NCBI RefSeq assembly: GCF_047324175.1
Contig: NZ_CP178732.1
Span: 186,001-250,000, forward strand
Direction of reading: 5' to 3'
Length of the DNA stretch: 64,000 nt
Origin: Acerihabitans sp015654925
GTDB lineage: Bacteria; Pseudomonadota; Gammaproteobacteria; Enterobacterales; Enterobacteriaceae
Position numbers and translations under genes: made by a program. Positions 48,850 to 57,867 of this stretch are shown one piece after another. Each line of letters opens with the position of its first letter. Position 1 is the first letter of the stretch. Under the pieces are notes generated by a model, which worked only from the letters and a program-made list of their open reading frames with translations, was not told the origin of the DNA and did no database searches.

Positions 48850-50958
48850 ATGGCTCGTATAACACCTATTGCACGCTATCGTAATATCGGTATCAGTGCA
48901 CACATCGACGCCGGTAAAACCACCACGACCGAACGTATTTTGTTCTATACCGGTGTTAACCACAAAATCGGTGAAGTTCATAACGGCGCGGCCACCATGG
49001 ACTGGATGGAACAGGAACAAGAGCGTGGTATTACCATTACCTCCGCTGCGACCACCTGTTTCTGGTCAGGCATGGCTAAACAGTTTGATGCCCACCGCAT
49101 CAACATCATCGACACCCCGGGACACGTTGACTTCACCATCGAAGTAGAACGTTCCATGCGTGTTCTTGATGGCGCGGTCATGGTTTACTGTGCGGTAGGC
49201 GGTGTGCAACCACAGTCCGAAACCGTATGGCGCCAGGCGAACAAATATAAAGTTCCGCGTATCGCGTTCGTCAATAAAATGGACCGTATGGGCGCGAACT
49301 ACCTGCGCGTTGTTGAACAGCTGAAGACCCGTCTGGCCGCTAACCCGGTTCCGATTCAGCTGGCCATCGGCTCGGAAGAAAAATTCACCGGCGTTGTCGA
49401 CCTGGTGAAGATGAAAGCCATCAACTGGAGCGAAGCTGACCAGGGCGTGACTTTCAATTATGAAGAGATCCCGGCCGAGCTGGAAGAACTCGCTCATAAA
49501 TGGCATCAGCATATGGTGGAAGCCGCGGCTGAAGCCAACGAAGAGCTGATGGACAAATACCTCGGCGGCGAAGAGCTGACCGAAGAAGAGATCAAAAAAG
49601 GTCTGCGTCAACGTGTACTGAACAACGAAATCATCCTGGTAACCTGCGGTTCCGCATTTAAGAACAAAGGCGTACAGGCGATGCTGGATGCGGTTATCGA
49701 ATATCTGCCCGCTCCGACCGACGTTCAGGCCATCAACGGCGTGCTGGAAGATGGTGAAACTCATGCTGAGCGTCACTCCAGCGATGACGAACCCTTCTCG
49801 GCGCTGGCGTTTAAAATCGCTACCGACCCGTTTGTGGGCAACCTGACCTTCTTCCGGGTGTATTCCGGCGTGGTTAATTCCGGTGATACCGTGCTGAACT
49901 CCGTTAAAGACAAACGTGAGCGTTTCGGCCGTATCGTCCAGATGCATGCCAACAAGCGTGAAGAAATCAAAGAAGTGCGCGCGGGCGATATCGCTGCGGC
50001 AATCGGCTTGAAAGACGTGACCACCGGCGATACGCTGTGCGATCAAAGTCAGCCGATCATCCTGGAACGCATGGAGTTCCCAGAGCCGGTTATCTCCGTT
50101 GCCGTTGAACCGAAAACCAAAGCCGACCAGGAAAAAATGGGTCTGGCTCTGGGCCGCCTGGCGCAGGAAGATCCGTCTTTCCGCGTTTGGACCGATGAAG
50201 AGTCTGGTCAGACTATCATCGCCGGCATGGGTGAGCTGCACCTTGAAATCCTCGTTGACCGTATGCGTCGCGAATTCAATGTGGAAGCTAACGTCGGTAA
50301 ACCGCAGGTAGCTTATCGCGAAACCATCCGCAACACTGTTGAACAAGAAGGCAAGTTTGTTCGCCAGTCCGGTGGTCGTGGTCAGTTCGGTCACATCTGG
50401 TTGCGTATCGAACCGATGGAACCAGGCGGCAAAGGCTATGAGTTCCTTAATGAAATCGTTGGTGGTGTGGTTCCCAAGGAATACGTGCCCGCGGTAGATA
50501 AAGGAATCCAGGAACAGCTGAAAAGCGGCGTCCTGGCAGGCTACCCGATTGTCGACGTGCGCGTTGCGGCCTTTGATGGTTCGTACCACGAAGTCGACTC
50601 CTCGGAAATGGCTTTTAAAATCGCCGGCTCCATGGCGTTTAAAGAAGGCTTCATGAAAGCGAAACCAGTTCTGCTGGAACCTATCATGAAAGTTGAAGTT
50701 GAAACGCCTGAAGACTACATGGGTGACGTTATCGGTGACTTGAACCGTCGTCGCGGTATGATCGACGGCATGGAAGACACCGCGACCGGTAAAACCGTTC
50801 GTGCGCAGGTCCCCTTGTCTGAAATGTTTGGATATGCTACAGATCTGCGTTCACAGACTCAGGGCCGTGCTTCTTACTCCATGGAGTTCCTGAAGTACAA
50901 TGAAGCACCGAACAACGTTGCTCAGGCCATTATCGAAGCCCGTAAAGCCAATAAATAA
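48850..50958 (+). CDS. fusA: Elongation factor G
   Basis: Translocation GTPase of 702 residues (E. coli 704). The P-loop is AHIDAGKTT at residues 17-25, the switch region has DTPGHVDFT, and NKMD gives guanine specificity. Domains II to V follow normally, including RGQFGHIW. A 507-codon open frame on the opposite strand is an artefact of codon bias in this gene. Confidence 0.99.
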   Translation: MARITPIARYRNIGISAHIDAGKTTTTERILFYTGVNHKIGEVHNGAATMDWMEQEQERGITITSAATTCFWSGMAKQFDAHRINIIDTPGHVDFTIEVERSMRVLDGAVMVYCAVGGVQPQSETVWRQANKYKVPRIAFVNKMDRMGANYLRVVEQLKTRLAANPVPIQLAIGSEEKFTGVVDLVKMKAINWSEADQGVTFNYEEIPAELEELAHKWHQHMVEAAAEANEELMDKYLGGEELTEEEIKKGLRQRVLNNEIILVTCGSAFKNKGVQAMLDAVIEYLPAPTDVQAINGVLEDGETHAERHSSDDEPFSALAFKIATDPFVGNLTFFRVYSGVVNSGDTVLNSVKDKRERFGRIVQMHANKREEIKEVRAGDIAAAIGLKDVTTGDTLCDQSQPIILERMEFPEPVISVAVEPKTKADQEKMGLALGRLAQEDPSFRVWTDEESGQTIIAGMGELHLEILVDRMRREFNVEANVGKPQVAYRETIRNTVEQEGKFVRQSGGRGQFGHIWLRIEPMEPGGKGYEFLNEIVGGVVPKEYVPAVDKGIQEQLKSGVLAGYPIVDVRVAAFDGSYHEVDSSEMAFKIAGSMAFKEGFMKAKPVLLEPIMKVEVETPEDYMGDVIGDLNRRRGMIDGMEDTATGKTVRAQVPLSEMFGYATDLRSQTQGRASYSMEFLKYNEAPNNVAQAIIEARKANK

Positions 50959-51029
50959 GCTTTAGGGTCTACAATTAATATCCCGTGCTCTCTCCAATGG
51001 GGGGGAGCATAAGAGTAAGGAATATAGCC

Positions 51030-52214
51030 GTGTCTAAAGAAAAGTTTCAACGCACAAAACCGCACGTTAACGTCGGCACCATCGGCCACGTCGACCATGG
51101 TAAAACGACCCTGACCGCCGCCATCACCACCGTTCTGGCCAAAGCTTACGGCGGCAGCGCCCGTGCTTTCGATCAGATCGACAACGCGCCGGAAGAAAAA
51201 GCCCGTGGTATCACCATCAACACGTCACACGTTGAATACGATACCCCCGCTCGCCACTACGCGCACGTAGACTGCCCGGGACACGCCGACTATGTGAAGA
51301 ACATGATCACCGGCGCCGCCCAGATGGATGGCGCAATCCTGGTGGTTGCCGCAACCGACGGCCCGATGCCGCAAACCCGTGAACACATCCTGCTGGCTCG
51401 CCAGGTAGGCGTTCCTTACATCATCGTGTTCATGAACAAATGCGACATGGTTGATGATGAAGAACTGCTGGAACTGGTTGAAATGGAAGTGCGTGAACTT
51501 CTGTCCCAGTACGACTTCCCAGGCGACGACACCCCGGTAATCCGTGGTTCAGCGCTGAAAGCACTGGAAGGCGACGAAGCCTGGACGTCTAAAATCATCG
51601 AACTGGCCGAAGCCCTGGACAGCTACATCCCGGAACCGGTCCGTGCGATTGACAAACCGTTCCTGCTGCCAATCGAAGACGTATTCTCCATCTCCGGCCG
51701 CGGTACGGTCGTGACCGGTCGTGTAGAGCGCGGTGTGGTTAAAGTGGGCGAAGAAGTTGAAATCGTCGGCATCAAAGCCACCATCAAAACCACCTGTACC
51801 GGCGTTGAAATGTTCCGCAAACTGCTGGACGAAGGCCGTGCCGGTGAAAACGTGGGCGTGCTGCTGCGCGGCACCAAGCGTGACGACGTAGAGCGTGGCC
51901 AGGTACTGGCAAAACCGGGTTCAATCCACCCGCATACCCAGTTCGAATCAGAAGTTTATATTCTGAGCAAAGATGAAGGCGGCCGCCATACTCCGTTCTT
52001 CAAAGGCTACCGTCCCCAGTTCTACTTCCGTACCACTGACGTGACCGGTACCATCGAACTGCCGGAAGGCGTGGAAATGGTAATGCCAGGCGACAACATC
52101 AAAATGGTTGTCAACCTGATAGCACCGATCGCGATGGACGACGGCCTGCGTTTCGCTATCCGCGAAGGCGGCCGTACCGTTGGCGCCGGCGTGGTTGCCA
52201 AGGTTATCGCTTAA
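51030..52214 (+). CDS. tufA: Elongation factor Tu
   Basis: Delivers aminoacyl-tRNA to the ribosome as a GTP complex. It is 394 residues and begins with a GTG at 51030, as in E. coli tufA (SKEKFQRTKPHVNVGTIGH). The P-loop GHVDHGKT is at residues 19-26, with DCPGHADY and NKCD downstream. A reading from 51? upstream (50985) adds 15 residues and lacks support. It ends the str operon with a strong terminator. Confidence 0.99.
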   Translation: MSKEKFQRTKPHVNVGTIGHVDHGKTTLTAAITTVLAKAYGGSARAFDQIDNAPEEKARGITINTSHVEYDTPARHYAHVDCPGHADYVKNMITGAAQMDGAILVVAATDGPMPQTREHILLARQVGVPYIIVFMNKCDMVDDEELLELVEMEVRELLSQYDFPGDDTPVIRGSALKALEGDEAWTSKIIELAEALDSYIPEPVRAIDKPFLLPIEDVFSISGRGTVVTGRVERGVVKVGEEVEIVGIKATIKTTCTGVEMFRKLLDEGRAGENVGVLLRGTKRDDVERGQVLAKPGSIHPHTQFESEVYILSKDEGGRHTPFFKGYRPQFYFRTTDVTGTIELPEGVEMVMPGDNIKMVVNLIAPIAMDDGLRFAIREGGRTVGAGVVAKVIA

Positions 52215-52236
52215 GACCGCAAGGTCTTTGGTTAAA

Positions 52237-52259
52237 GGGGCGCTTCGGCGCCCTTTTTT
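52237..52259 (+). terminator. Intrinsic terminator of the str operon
   Basis: GGGCGC at 52238-52243 pairs with GCGCCC at 52248-52253 around a TTCG tetraloop, flanked by an A run before and six Ts after. It lies 23 bases past the tufA stop. Confidence 0.94.
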
Positions 52260-52325
52260 ATTGGCTAAAGAAGCGCTTAGCTCCTTGCTGCCAATATTTA
52301 CAAAACAATTATACTTCCGCTATTG

Positions 52326-52346
52326 AAATGACAAGCGTTCTCATTT
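52326..52346. promoter_or_regulatory. Fur-box-like palindrome before bfd
   Basis: AAATGACAA (52326-52334), three bases, then TTCTCATTT (52338-52346): nine-base arms with one mismatch. The spacing and base pattern resemble a Fur box (GATAATGATAATCATTATC). It overlaps a possible -35 (TTGAAA, 52323-52328) and -10 (TAAATT, 52346-52351), 37 bases before bfd. E. coli bfd is iron-responsive, in agreement. Confidence 0.75.
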
Positions 52347-52382
52347 AAATTATGCTTAGTTTTAGTTCAATGAGTATAAAGA

Positions 52383-52577
52383 ATGTACGTTTGTTTGTGT
52401 AATGCGGTAAGCGATACGGCCATACGCAAAGCGGTTAGAAGCTATCAACCGAATACTTTTCAAGAACTTAAGAGCATCATTCCGGTGGCGAACAAGTGCG
52501 GCAAGTGTGCTTGCAAAGCCCGCCTGATCATGGAAGACGAATTACAGCAATTGGTACATTACGAAAAAATTGCATAA
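52383..52577 (+). CDS. bfd: Bacterioferritin-associated ferredoxin Bfd
   Basis: A 64-residue [2Fe-2S] protein that passes electrons to bacterioferritin to release stored iron. The cluster ligands are C4 and C6 (CLCN) and C39 and C42 (CGKC), the Bfd arrangement. It is 73 bases before bfr and has a Fur-box-like element upstream, so expression probably rises under iron limitation. Confidence 0.97.
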   Translation: MYVCLCNAVSDTAIRKAVRSYQPNTFQELKSIIPVANKCGKCACKARLIMEDELQQLVHYEKIA

Positions 52578-52650
52578 TTAGTAGGGTTATTACCTTGATT
52601 TACTCTGACGCGGTTATATTCTGTACATTACCGCAACGGAGGAGTTAATT

Positions 52651-53130
52651 ATGAAAGGCGATGCCCAAATCATTACCCATCTCAATAAGCTGCTTGGCAA
52701 CGAGCTGGTAGCCATCAATCAGTATTTCCTGCATGCCCGTATGTTCAAAAACTGGGGACTCATTCGTCTTAACGATATTGAGTACCATGAATCCATCGAT
52801 GAAATGAAGCATGCGGATCGTTATATCGAACGCATTCTTTTTCTGGAAGGGCTGCCAAATCTGCAAGATCTCGGCACGCTGAATATCGGCCAGAATGTGG
52901 AAGAAATGCTGCGCTCGGATCTTAACCTTGAGCTGCAAGGCGCGCAGGATCTCCGCGAGGGCATTGCTTATGCCGATAGCGTCAGGGATTATGTCTCCCG
53001 CGATTTGCTGATCGAAATTCTGGCCGATGAGGAGCATCATATCGATTTCCTCGAAACCGAATTGGATTTGATTAAGCTGGTCGGCCTGCAGAATTATCTC
53101 CAGTCCCAGTTAAAAGATGCCGCGCAGTAA
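52651..53130 (+). CDS. bfr: Bacterioferritin
   Basis: Heme-containing 24-mer iron store. It is 159 residues. The heme-ligating M52 and ferroxidase-site residues E18, E51, H54 and the DEEHH pair near 127-130 are present. The HARMFKNWGLIRLNDIEYHES core (read in blocks) is nearly unchanged from E. coli. It is co-directional with bfd. Confidence 0.98.
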   Translation: MKGDAQIITHLNKLLGNELVAINQYFLHARMFKNWGLIRLNDIEYHESIDEMKHADRYIERILFLEGLPNLQDLGTLNIGQNVEEMLRSDLNLELQGAQDLREGIAYADSVRDYVSRDLLIEILADEEHHIDFLETELDLIKLVGLQNYLQSQLKDAAQ

Positions 53131-53334
53131 TGATTTGAGCGTGAATAGCCAGCGGGCCTCCGTTACCCGGCCCGATACTTAATAATAAATAACCGCCTGC
53201 CCGTATATTGATTTTACTATGGCACGCATCGGCTTGTAGTTGACGCACCTGTGGTCGTCGGACGTTGTTGCCAGTTGTTGGCCGCCCGATCGCTGGGCCA
53301 GCAGGCGCCGGCGGGCGACAGCGCAGGGCGCCGG

Positions 53335-54093
53335 CTACGGGCTGATGTATATCAACCAGCCCGCCAACGCCAGGCAAGGGCCAAAAGCAATCTGCCTGTG
53401 CCTATCGGCGCAACGCGTCATCCAGCACCCCGCCAGGCCGGCAAGCGCCGCCCCGCAGCATAATTCCGGCAATACCCGCCACCCCAGCCAGGCCCCCAGG
53501 CCCGCCAGCAGCTTGATATCGCCTCCGCCGATACCGTCATGTCCCTTGACGCGCCGGAACAGCCCATTGAGCAGCAGCAGTGCGCCGCCGCCGCACAATG
53601 CCCCCAGCAGGCCGTCGGCCAAGGCGCAGATCGTCGGGATGCCGCGCTCGCGGGTTATCTGGTTTAACAACCCGCACACCAGGAAGGGCAGGGTAAGCCG
53701 GTCGGGTAGCCGCAGGGTGTAATAATCTATCCAGCTAAGGGTCACCAAAAACCAGTTGAACAGGCAGTGAAACAGATAATGTATCCACAGGGCCGCCAGC
53801 AATCCGTCCGCCGGCGCGCCGATCGGGACGGGCAGCAACGCCAGGATACCGCTGGCCTCGTAGCGGTGGCGCCAAACCCCACGGGTTGATGCCGTCCAAA
53901 GGGCGCGACGCGCCTTGCCGTGGCCGCCCCTGCGCCCCCGCGCCTCATGTTCTGAACCGCAGGCCGGCCCGGGCAATTCCCCGGATGATAGATAGCGCGG
54001 CAGACCCGGCGCCTGCTGGATAATACACCCGGTCCACCGGCCCATCACCGCGCCCGGCAGCACGACCCAAAGCAAATACATCGCCGCTTCCAT
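53335..54093 (-). CDS. gspO: Prepilin peptidase-like protein, GspO/HofD family
   Basis: Inner-membrane aspartyl peptidase that would cleave type IV pilin or pseudopilin leaders. A start at 54093 (MEAAMYLLWVVLPG) is favoured because a GGAG site lies seven bases upstream; the frame extends further without support. It gives 252 residues. The two catalytic aspartate motifs are SWIDYYTLRLPDRLTLP and GGGDIKLLAGLGAWLGW. The N-terminal zinc/methylase region with its CxxC pairs is missing, as in E. coli GspO. It lies beside bfr as in E. coli, and it may serve the hofMNOPQ apparatus. Confidence 0.88.
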   Translation of the reverse strand: MEAAMYLLWVVLPGAVMGRWTGCIIQQAPGLPRYLSSGELPGPACGSEHEARGRRGGHGKARRALWTASTRGVWRHRYEASGILALLPVPIGAPADGLLAALWIHYLFHCLFNWFLVTLSWIDYYTLRLPDRLTLPFLVCGLLNQITRERGIPTICALADGLLGALCGGGALLLLNGLFRRVKGHDGIGGGDIKLLAGLGAWLGWRVLPELCCGAALAGLAGCWMTRCADRHRQIAFGPCLALAGWLIYISP

Positions 54094-54214
54094 TGGCATT
54101 CTCCTTCCTTCATCCGCAGCTTGCCAGCCTGCGGCAAAATCACCCCGCTTGCCAAATTGAGCGGCAAAAACTGTAATCGATGCCGCATCCAGGCGGTTTA
54201 ATCCCATATCCCGC

Positions 54215-54242
54215 TTGCTTCCTGAGCAGATTTACGTATAAT
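54215..54242 (+). promoter_or_regulatory. S10 operon promoter
   Basis: TTGCTT at 54215-54220, a 16-base spacer and a perfect TATAAT at 54237-54242. Transcription would start near 54249, leaving a leader of about 220 bases before rpsJ. Confidence 0.85.
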
Positions 54243-54248
54243 GCGCGG

Positions 54249-54470
54249 GCTTGTCTTATGCAAATAAGAAAAAAGCCGACTTGCCACCTGCGAAGTCCGC
54301 GCTGGCCATGTAAGCCCGACGGCGAATGCCCAAGGGTGAAATTGAAATGGTAAGCCAGCACACAACATTCCCGATATGGGGATAATACTGAACGATTACA
54401 CTCCCCCATCAATCGAAATGGGTGTGAGGAGTAATTTTCTACGTTTATAAATAATTGGAGCTCTGGTCTC
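54249..54470 (+). promoter_or_regulatory. Structured S10 leader (L4-type attenuator)
   Basis: The leader before rpsJ has no gene. In E. coli the S10 leader binds L4 for attenuation and translational control. Here a two-part hairpin can be drawn at 54400-54432: ACTCC with GGAGT outside, CCCAT with ATGGG inside, with a five-base bulge. It is followed by TTTTCT (54435-54440). The equivalence to the L4-responsive hairpins is inferred from position. Confidence 0.65.
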
Positions 54471-54782
54471 ATGCAGAACCAAAGAATCCGTATCCGTTTG
54501 AAAGCGTTTGATCATCGTTTGATCGATCAATCAACCGCGGAAATAGTCGAGACTGCCAAACGTACCGGTGCTCAGGTACGTGGTCCGATCCCGCTGCCGA
54601 CCCGCAAAGAGCGCTTTACCGTTCTGATCTCTCCGCACGTCAATAAAGATGCGCGCGATCAGTACGAAATCCGCACTCACAAGCGTCTGGTTGACATCGT
54701 TGAGCCAACCGAAAAAACCGTTGATGCTCTGATGCGTCTGGATCTGGCTGCTGGTGTTGATGTGCAGATCAGCCTGGGTTAA
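54471..54782 (+). CDS. rpsJ: Ribosomal protein uS10
   Basis: 30S head protein, also known as NusE in antitermination. It is 103 residues ([19 protein letters not shown]), the same as E. coli. It is first in the 11-gene S10 operon rpsJ-rplC-rplD-rplW-rplB-rpsS-rplV-rpsC-rplP-rpmC-rpsQ. Confidence 0.99.
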
Positions 54783-54814
54783 TCAGGTCACCGAACGATT
54801 GAGAGGTTGAAACA

Positions 54815-55444
54815 ATGAAGGGTTTAGTCGGTCGTAAAGTGGGCATGACTCGCATCTTCACTGAAGATGGCGTTTCCATCCCAGTAACCGTAATTGAAAT
54901 CGAAGCAAACCGCGTGACTCAGGTTAAAGACCTGGACAACGACGGATACCGCGCCATTCAGGTCACTACCGGCACTAAAAAAGCCAACCGTGTTACCAAG
55001 CCTGAAGCCGGTCACTTCGCCAAAGCAGGCGTTGAAGCTGGCCGCGGCCTGTGGGAATTCCGCGTCGAAGACGTCGCTGAAATCACCGCCGGTCAAAGCA
55101 TCAGCGTAGAACTGTTTGCTGACGTTAAAAAAGTTGACGTTACCGGTACGTCCAAAGGTAAAGGATTTGCAGGCACTGTAAAGCGCTGGAACTTCCGTAC
55201 CCAGGATGCTACCCATGGTAACTCCTTGTCCCACCGCGGTCATGGTTCAATCGGTCAGAACCAGACTCCGGGTAAAGTATTCAAGGGCAAGAAAATGGCA
55301 GGCCAGATGGGTAACGAGCGTGTAACCGTTCTAAGCCTGGACGTAGTACGTGTTGACGTTGAGCGCAACCTGCTGCTGGTCAAAGGCGCTGTTCCGGGAG
55401 CAACCGGCGGTGACCTGATCGTTAAACCGGCTGTCAAGGCGTGA
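54815..55444 (+). CDS. rplC: Ribosomal protein uL3
   Basis: 50S protein near the peptidyl-transferase centre. It is 209 residues. The conserved loop HGNSLSHRGHGSIGQNQTPG (contains the methylated Gln region) is present and the start MKGLVGRKVGMT is standard. It lies 32 bases after rpsJ. Confidence 0.99.
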   Translation: MKGLVGRKVGMTRIFTEDGVSIPVTVIEIEANRVTQVKDLDNDGYRAIQVTTGTKKANRVTKPEAGHFAKAGVEAGRGLWEFRVEDVAEITAGQSISVELFADVKKVDVTGTSKGKGFAGTVKRWNFRTQDATHGNSLSHRGHGSIGQNQTPGKVFKGKKMAGQMGNERVTVLSLDVVRVDVERNLLLVKGAVPGATGGDLIVKPAVKA

Positions 55445-55460
55445 CGTTGAGGAGATAGGA

Positions 55461-56066
55461 ATGGAATTGGTATTGAAAGACGCGCAAAGCGCGCTGACTG
55501 TTTCCGAAACTACCTTCGGGCGTGACTTCAACGAAGCGCTGGTACACCAGGTTGTTGTTGCTTATGCAGCAGGTGCCCGTCAAGGTACTCGCGCTCAGAA
55601 GACCCGTGCTGAAGTAACTGGTTCCGGTAAAAAACCGTGGCGCCAGAAAGGTACCGGTCGTGCGCGTTCAGGTACGGTGAAGAGCCCAATCTGGCGTTCT
55701 GGTGGTGTGACGTTTGCTGCCAAACCGCAGGATCACAGCCAGAAGGTTAATAAGAAGATGTACCGTGGGGCGCTGAAAAGCATCCTGTCTGAATTGGTAC
55801 GTCAAGAACGTCTGATCGTCGTTGAATCGTTTTCTGTAGAAGCGCCTAAAACCAAGCTGCTGGTACAGAAACTGAAAGACATGGCGCTGGAAGATGTGCT
55901 GATCATTACAAGCGAACTCGATGAGAACCTGTTCCTGGCCGCGCGTAACCTCTACAAAGTAGACGTTCGTGATGTCGCAGGTATCGACCCGGTTAGCCTG
56001 ATCGCCTTCGACAAAGTCGTCATGACGGCTGACGCTGTGAAGCAAGTTGAGGAGATGCTGGCATGA
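55461..56066 (+). CDS. rplD: Ribosomal protein uL4
   Basis: 50S protein that lines the exit tunnel and in E. coli also represses the S10 operon through its leader. It is 201 residues, with the tunnel loop near PWRQKGTGRARSGTVKSPIW. The stop overlaps the rplW start in an ATGA arrangement. Confidence 0.99.
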   Translation: MELVLKDAQSALTVSETTFGRDFNEALVHQVVVAYAAGARQGTRAQKTRAEVTGSGKKPWRQKGTGRARSGTVKSPIWRSGGVTFAAKPQDHSQKVNKKMYRGALKSILSELVRQERLIVVESFSVEAPKTKLLVQKLKDMALEDVLIITSELDENLFLAARNLYKVDVRDVAGIDPVSLIAFDKVVMTADAVKQVEEMLA

Positions 56067-56365
56067 TTCGTGAAGAACGTTTGCTGAAAGTTTTGCGCGC
56101 GCCGCACGTTTCTGAAAAAGCGTCTGCAGCGATGGAAAAGCATAACACCATCGTACTCAAAGTAGCTAAAGACGCGACCAAAGCAGAAATAAAAGCCGCT
56201 GTGCATAAACTGTTTGAAGTCGAAGTCAATGACGTTCGTACCCTGATCGTTAAAGGGAAAACGAAGCGTCATGGACAGCGTATCGGTCGTCGTAGCGACT
56301 GGAAAAAAGCTTACGTCACCCTGAAAGAAGGCCAGAACATGGACTTCATCGGCGGCGCAGAGTAA
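56063..56365 (+). CDS. rplW: Ribosomal protein uL23
   Basis: 50S protein at the tunnel exit and docking site for trigger factor and SRP. It is 100 residues (MIREERLLKVLRAPHVSEKA), full length. It overlaps rplD by four bases and is 17 bases before rplB. Confidence 0.99.
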   Translation: MIREERLLKVLRAPHVSEKASAAMEKHNTIVLKVAKDATKAEIKAAVHKLFEVEVNDVRTLIVKGKTKRHGQRIGRRSDWKKAYVTLKEGQNMDFIGGAE

Positions 56366-56382
56366 GTCGGAGGAGAAGAACA

Positions 56383-57207
56383 ATGGCAATTGTTAAATGT
56401 AAACCGACATCTCCGGGTCGTCGCCACGTAGTTAAAGTGGTCAACCCTGAGCTGCACAAGGGCAAGCCTTACGGCCCGTTGCTGGAAAAACTCACTAAAT
56501 CCGGTGGACGCAATAACAATGGCCGTATCACTACGCGCCATATCGGTGGTGGTCATAAACAACAGTACCGCGTAGTCGATTTCAAACGCGACAAAGACGG
56601 TATCCCGGCGATCGTTGAACGCCTGGAATATGATCCGAACCGTTCCGCCAACATCGCTTTGGTGTTGTATAAAGACGGTGAACGTCGTTACGTACTGGCG
56701 CCGAAAGGCATGAAAGCCGGTGACCAGATTCAGTCTGGCGTCGACGCTGCCATCAAAGCCGGTAACACGCTGCCGATGCGCAATATCCCGGTTGGTTCCA
56801 CAGTGCATAACGTGGAAATGAAACCAGGTAAAGGCGGTCAGCTGGCTCGTTCCGCTGGTGCTTATGTTCAGATCGTTGCTCGTGACGGTGCTTATGTCAC
56901 GCTGCGTCTTCGCTCCGGCGAAATGCGTAAAGTGCAGTCTGAATGCCGCGCAACCATGGGTGAAGTGGGCAACGCCGAACACATGCTGCGCGTACTGGGC
57001 AAAGCCGGTGCAAGCCGCTGGCGTGGTATTCGTCCAACCGTTCGCGGTACGGCGATGAACCCGGTGGATCACCCGCATGGTGGTGGTGAAGGTCGTAACT
57101 TTGGTAAGCACCCGGTCAGTCCGTGGGGCCTGCAGACCAAAGGTAAGAAGACCCGTAGTAATAAGCGTACCGATAAGTTCATCGTACGTCGCCGTAGTAA
57201 AAAATAA
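56383..57207 (+). CDS. rplB: Ribosomal protein uL2
   Basis: Core 50S protein needed for subunit joining and peptidyl-transfer. It is 274 residues. The C-terminal motif GTAMNPVDHPHGGGEGR, containing the key histidine, is present. It is close to identical to E. coli. Confidence 0.99.
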   Translation: MAIVKCKPTSPGRRHVVKVVNPELHKGKPYGPLLEKLTKSGGRNNNGRITTRHIGGGHKQQYRVVDFKRDKDGIPAIVERLEYDPNRSANIALVLYKDGERRYVLAPKGMKAGDQIQSGVDAAIKAGNTLPMRNIPVGSTVHNVEMKPGKGGQLARSAGAYVQIVARDGAYVTLRLRSGEMRKVQSECRATMGEVGNAEHMLRVLGKAGASRWRGIRPTVRGTAMNPVDHPHGGGEGRNFGKHPVSPWGLQTKGKKTRSNKRTDKFIVRRRSKK

Positions 57208-57224
57208 TTATTAGAGGATAAACC

Positions 57225-57503
57225 ATGCCACGTTCTCTCAAGAAAGGTCCATTCATAGACCTGCACTTGCTGAAGAAGGTAGAGAAAGCGGTGGAAAGCG
57301 GTGACAAGAAGCCTATACGCACTTGGTCCCGTCGTTCAACGATCTTTCCAACAATGATCGGTTTGACCATCGCTGTCCATAATGGTCGTCAGCACGTACC
57401 GGTATTTGTTTCCGATGAAATGGTCGGACACAAACTGGGTGAATTCGCGCCGACGCGTACTTATCGCGGCCATGCGGCCGATCGAAAGGCTAAAAAACGC
57501 TAA
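57225..57503 (+). CDS. rpsS: Ribosomal protein uS19
   Basis: 30S head protein of 92 residues (MPRSLKKGPFIDLHLLKKVE). It has full length and the C-terminal RTYRGHAADRKAKKR. It lies 17 bases after rplB and 14 before rplV. Confidence 0.99.
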   Translation: MPRSLKKGPFIDLHLLKKVEKAVESGDKKPIRTWSRRSTIFPTMIGLTIAVHNGRQHVPVFVSDEMVGHKLGEFAPTRTYRGHAADRKAKKR

Positions 57504-57517
57504 GGTAGGAGGAAGAG

Positions 57518-57850
57518 ATGGAAACTATCGCTCAACATCGCCACGCTCGTTCTTCTGCTCAAAAGGTTCGCCTTGTGGCTGACCTTATCCGCGGTAAGAA
57601 AGTGTCGCAAGCTCTGGAAGTTTTGGCCTACACCAACAAGAAAGCTGCTGGTCTGGTTAAAAAAGTACTGGAGTCTGCCATTGCTAACGCTGAACACAAC
57701 GATGGCGCAGATATCGATGATCTGAAAGTCGCGAAAATTTTCGTCGACGCCGGCCCAAGCATGAAGCGCATTATGCCTCGTGCCAAAGGCCGGGCAGATC
57801 GCATCCTGAAGCGCACCAGCCACATTACTGTGGTTGTGTCCGATCGCTGA
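57518..57850 (+). CDS. rplV: Ribosomal protein uL22
   Basis: 50S protein whose long hairpin reaches the exit tunnel. It is 110 residues. The hairpin segment MKRIMPRAKGRADRILKRT, where macrolide-resistance deletions occur, is unaltered. Confidence 0.99.
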   Translation: METIAQHRHARSSAQKVRLVADLIRGKKVSQALEVLAYTNKKAAGLVKKVLESAIANAEHNDGADIDDLKVAKIFVDAGPSMKRIMPRAKGRADRILKRTSHITVVVSDR

Positions 57851-57867
57851 GACTCTGGAGACTAGCA

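Noticed and set aside
49066..50589. 507-codon open frame on the minus strand across fusA
   Set aside because: It is an exact shadow of fusA, has no recognisable domain and no ribosome site, and arises from codon bias on the opposite strand.
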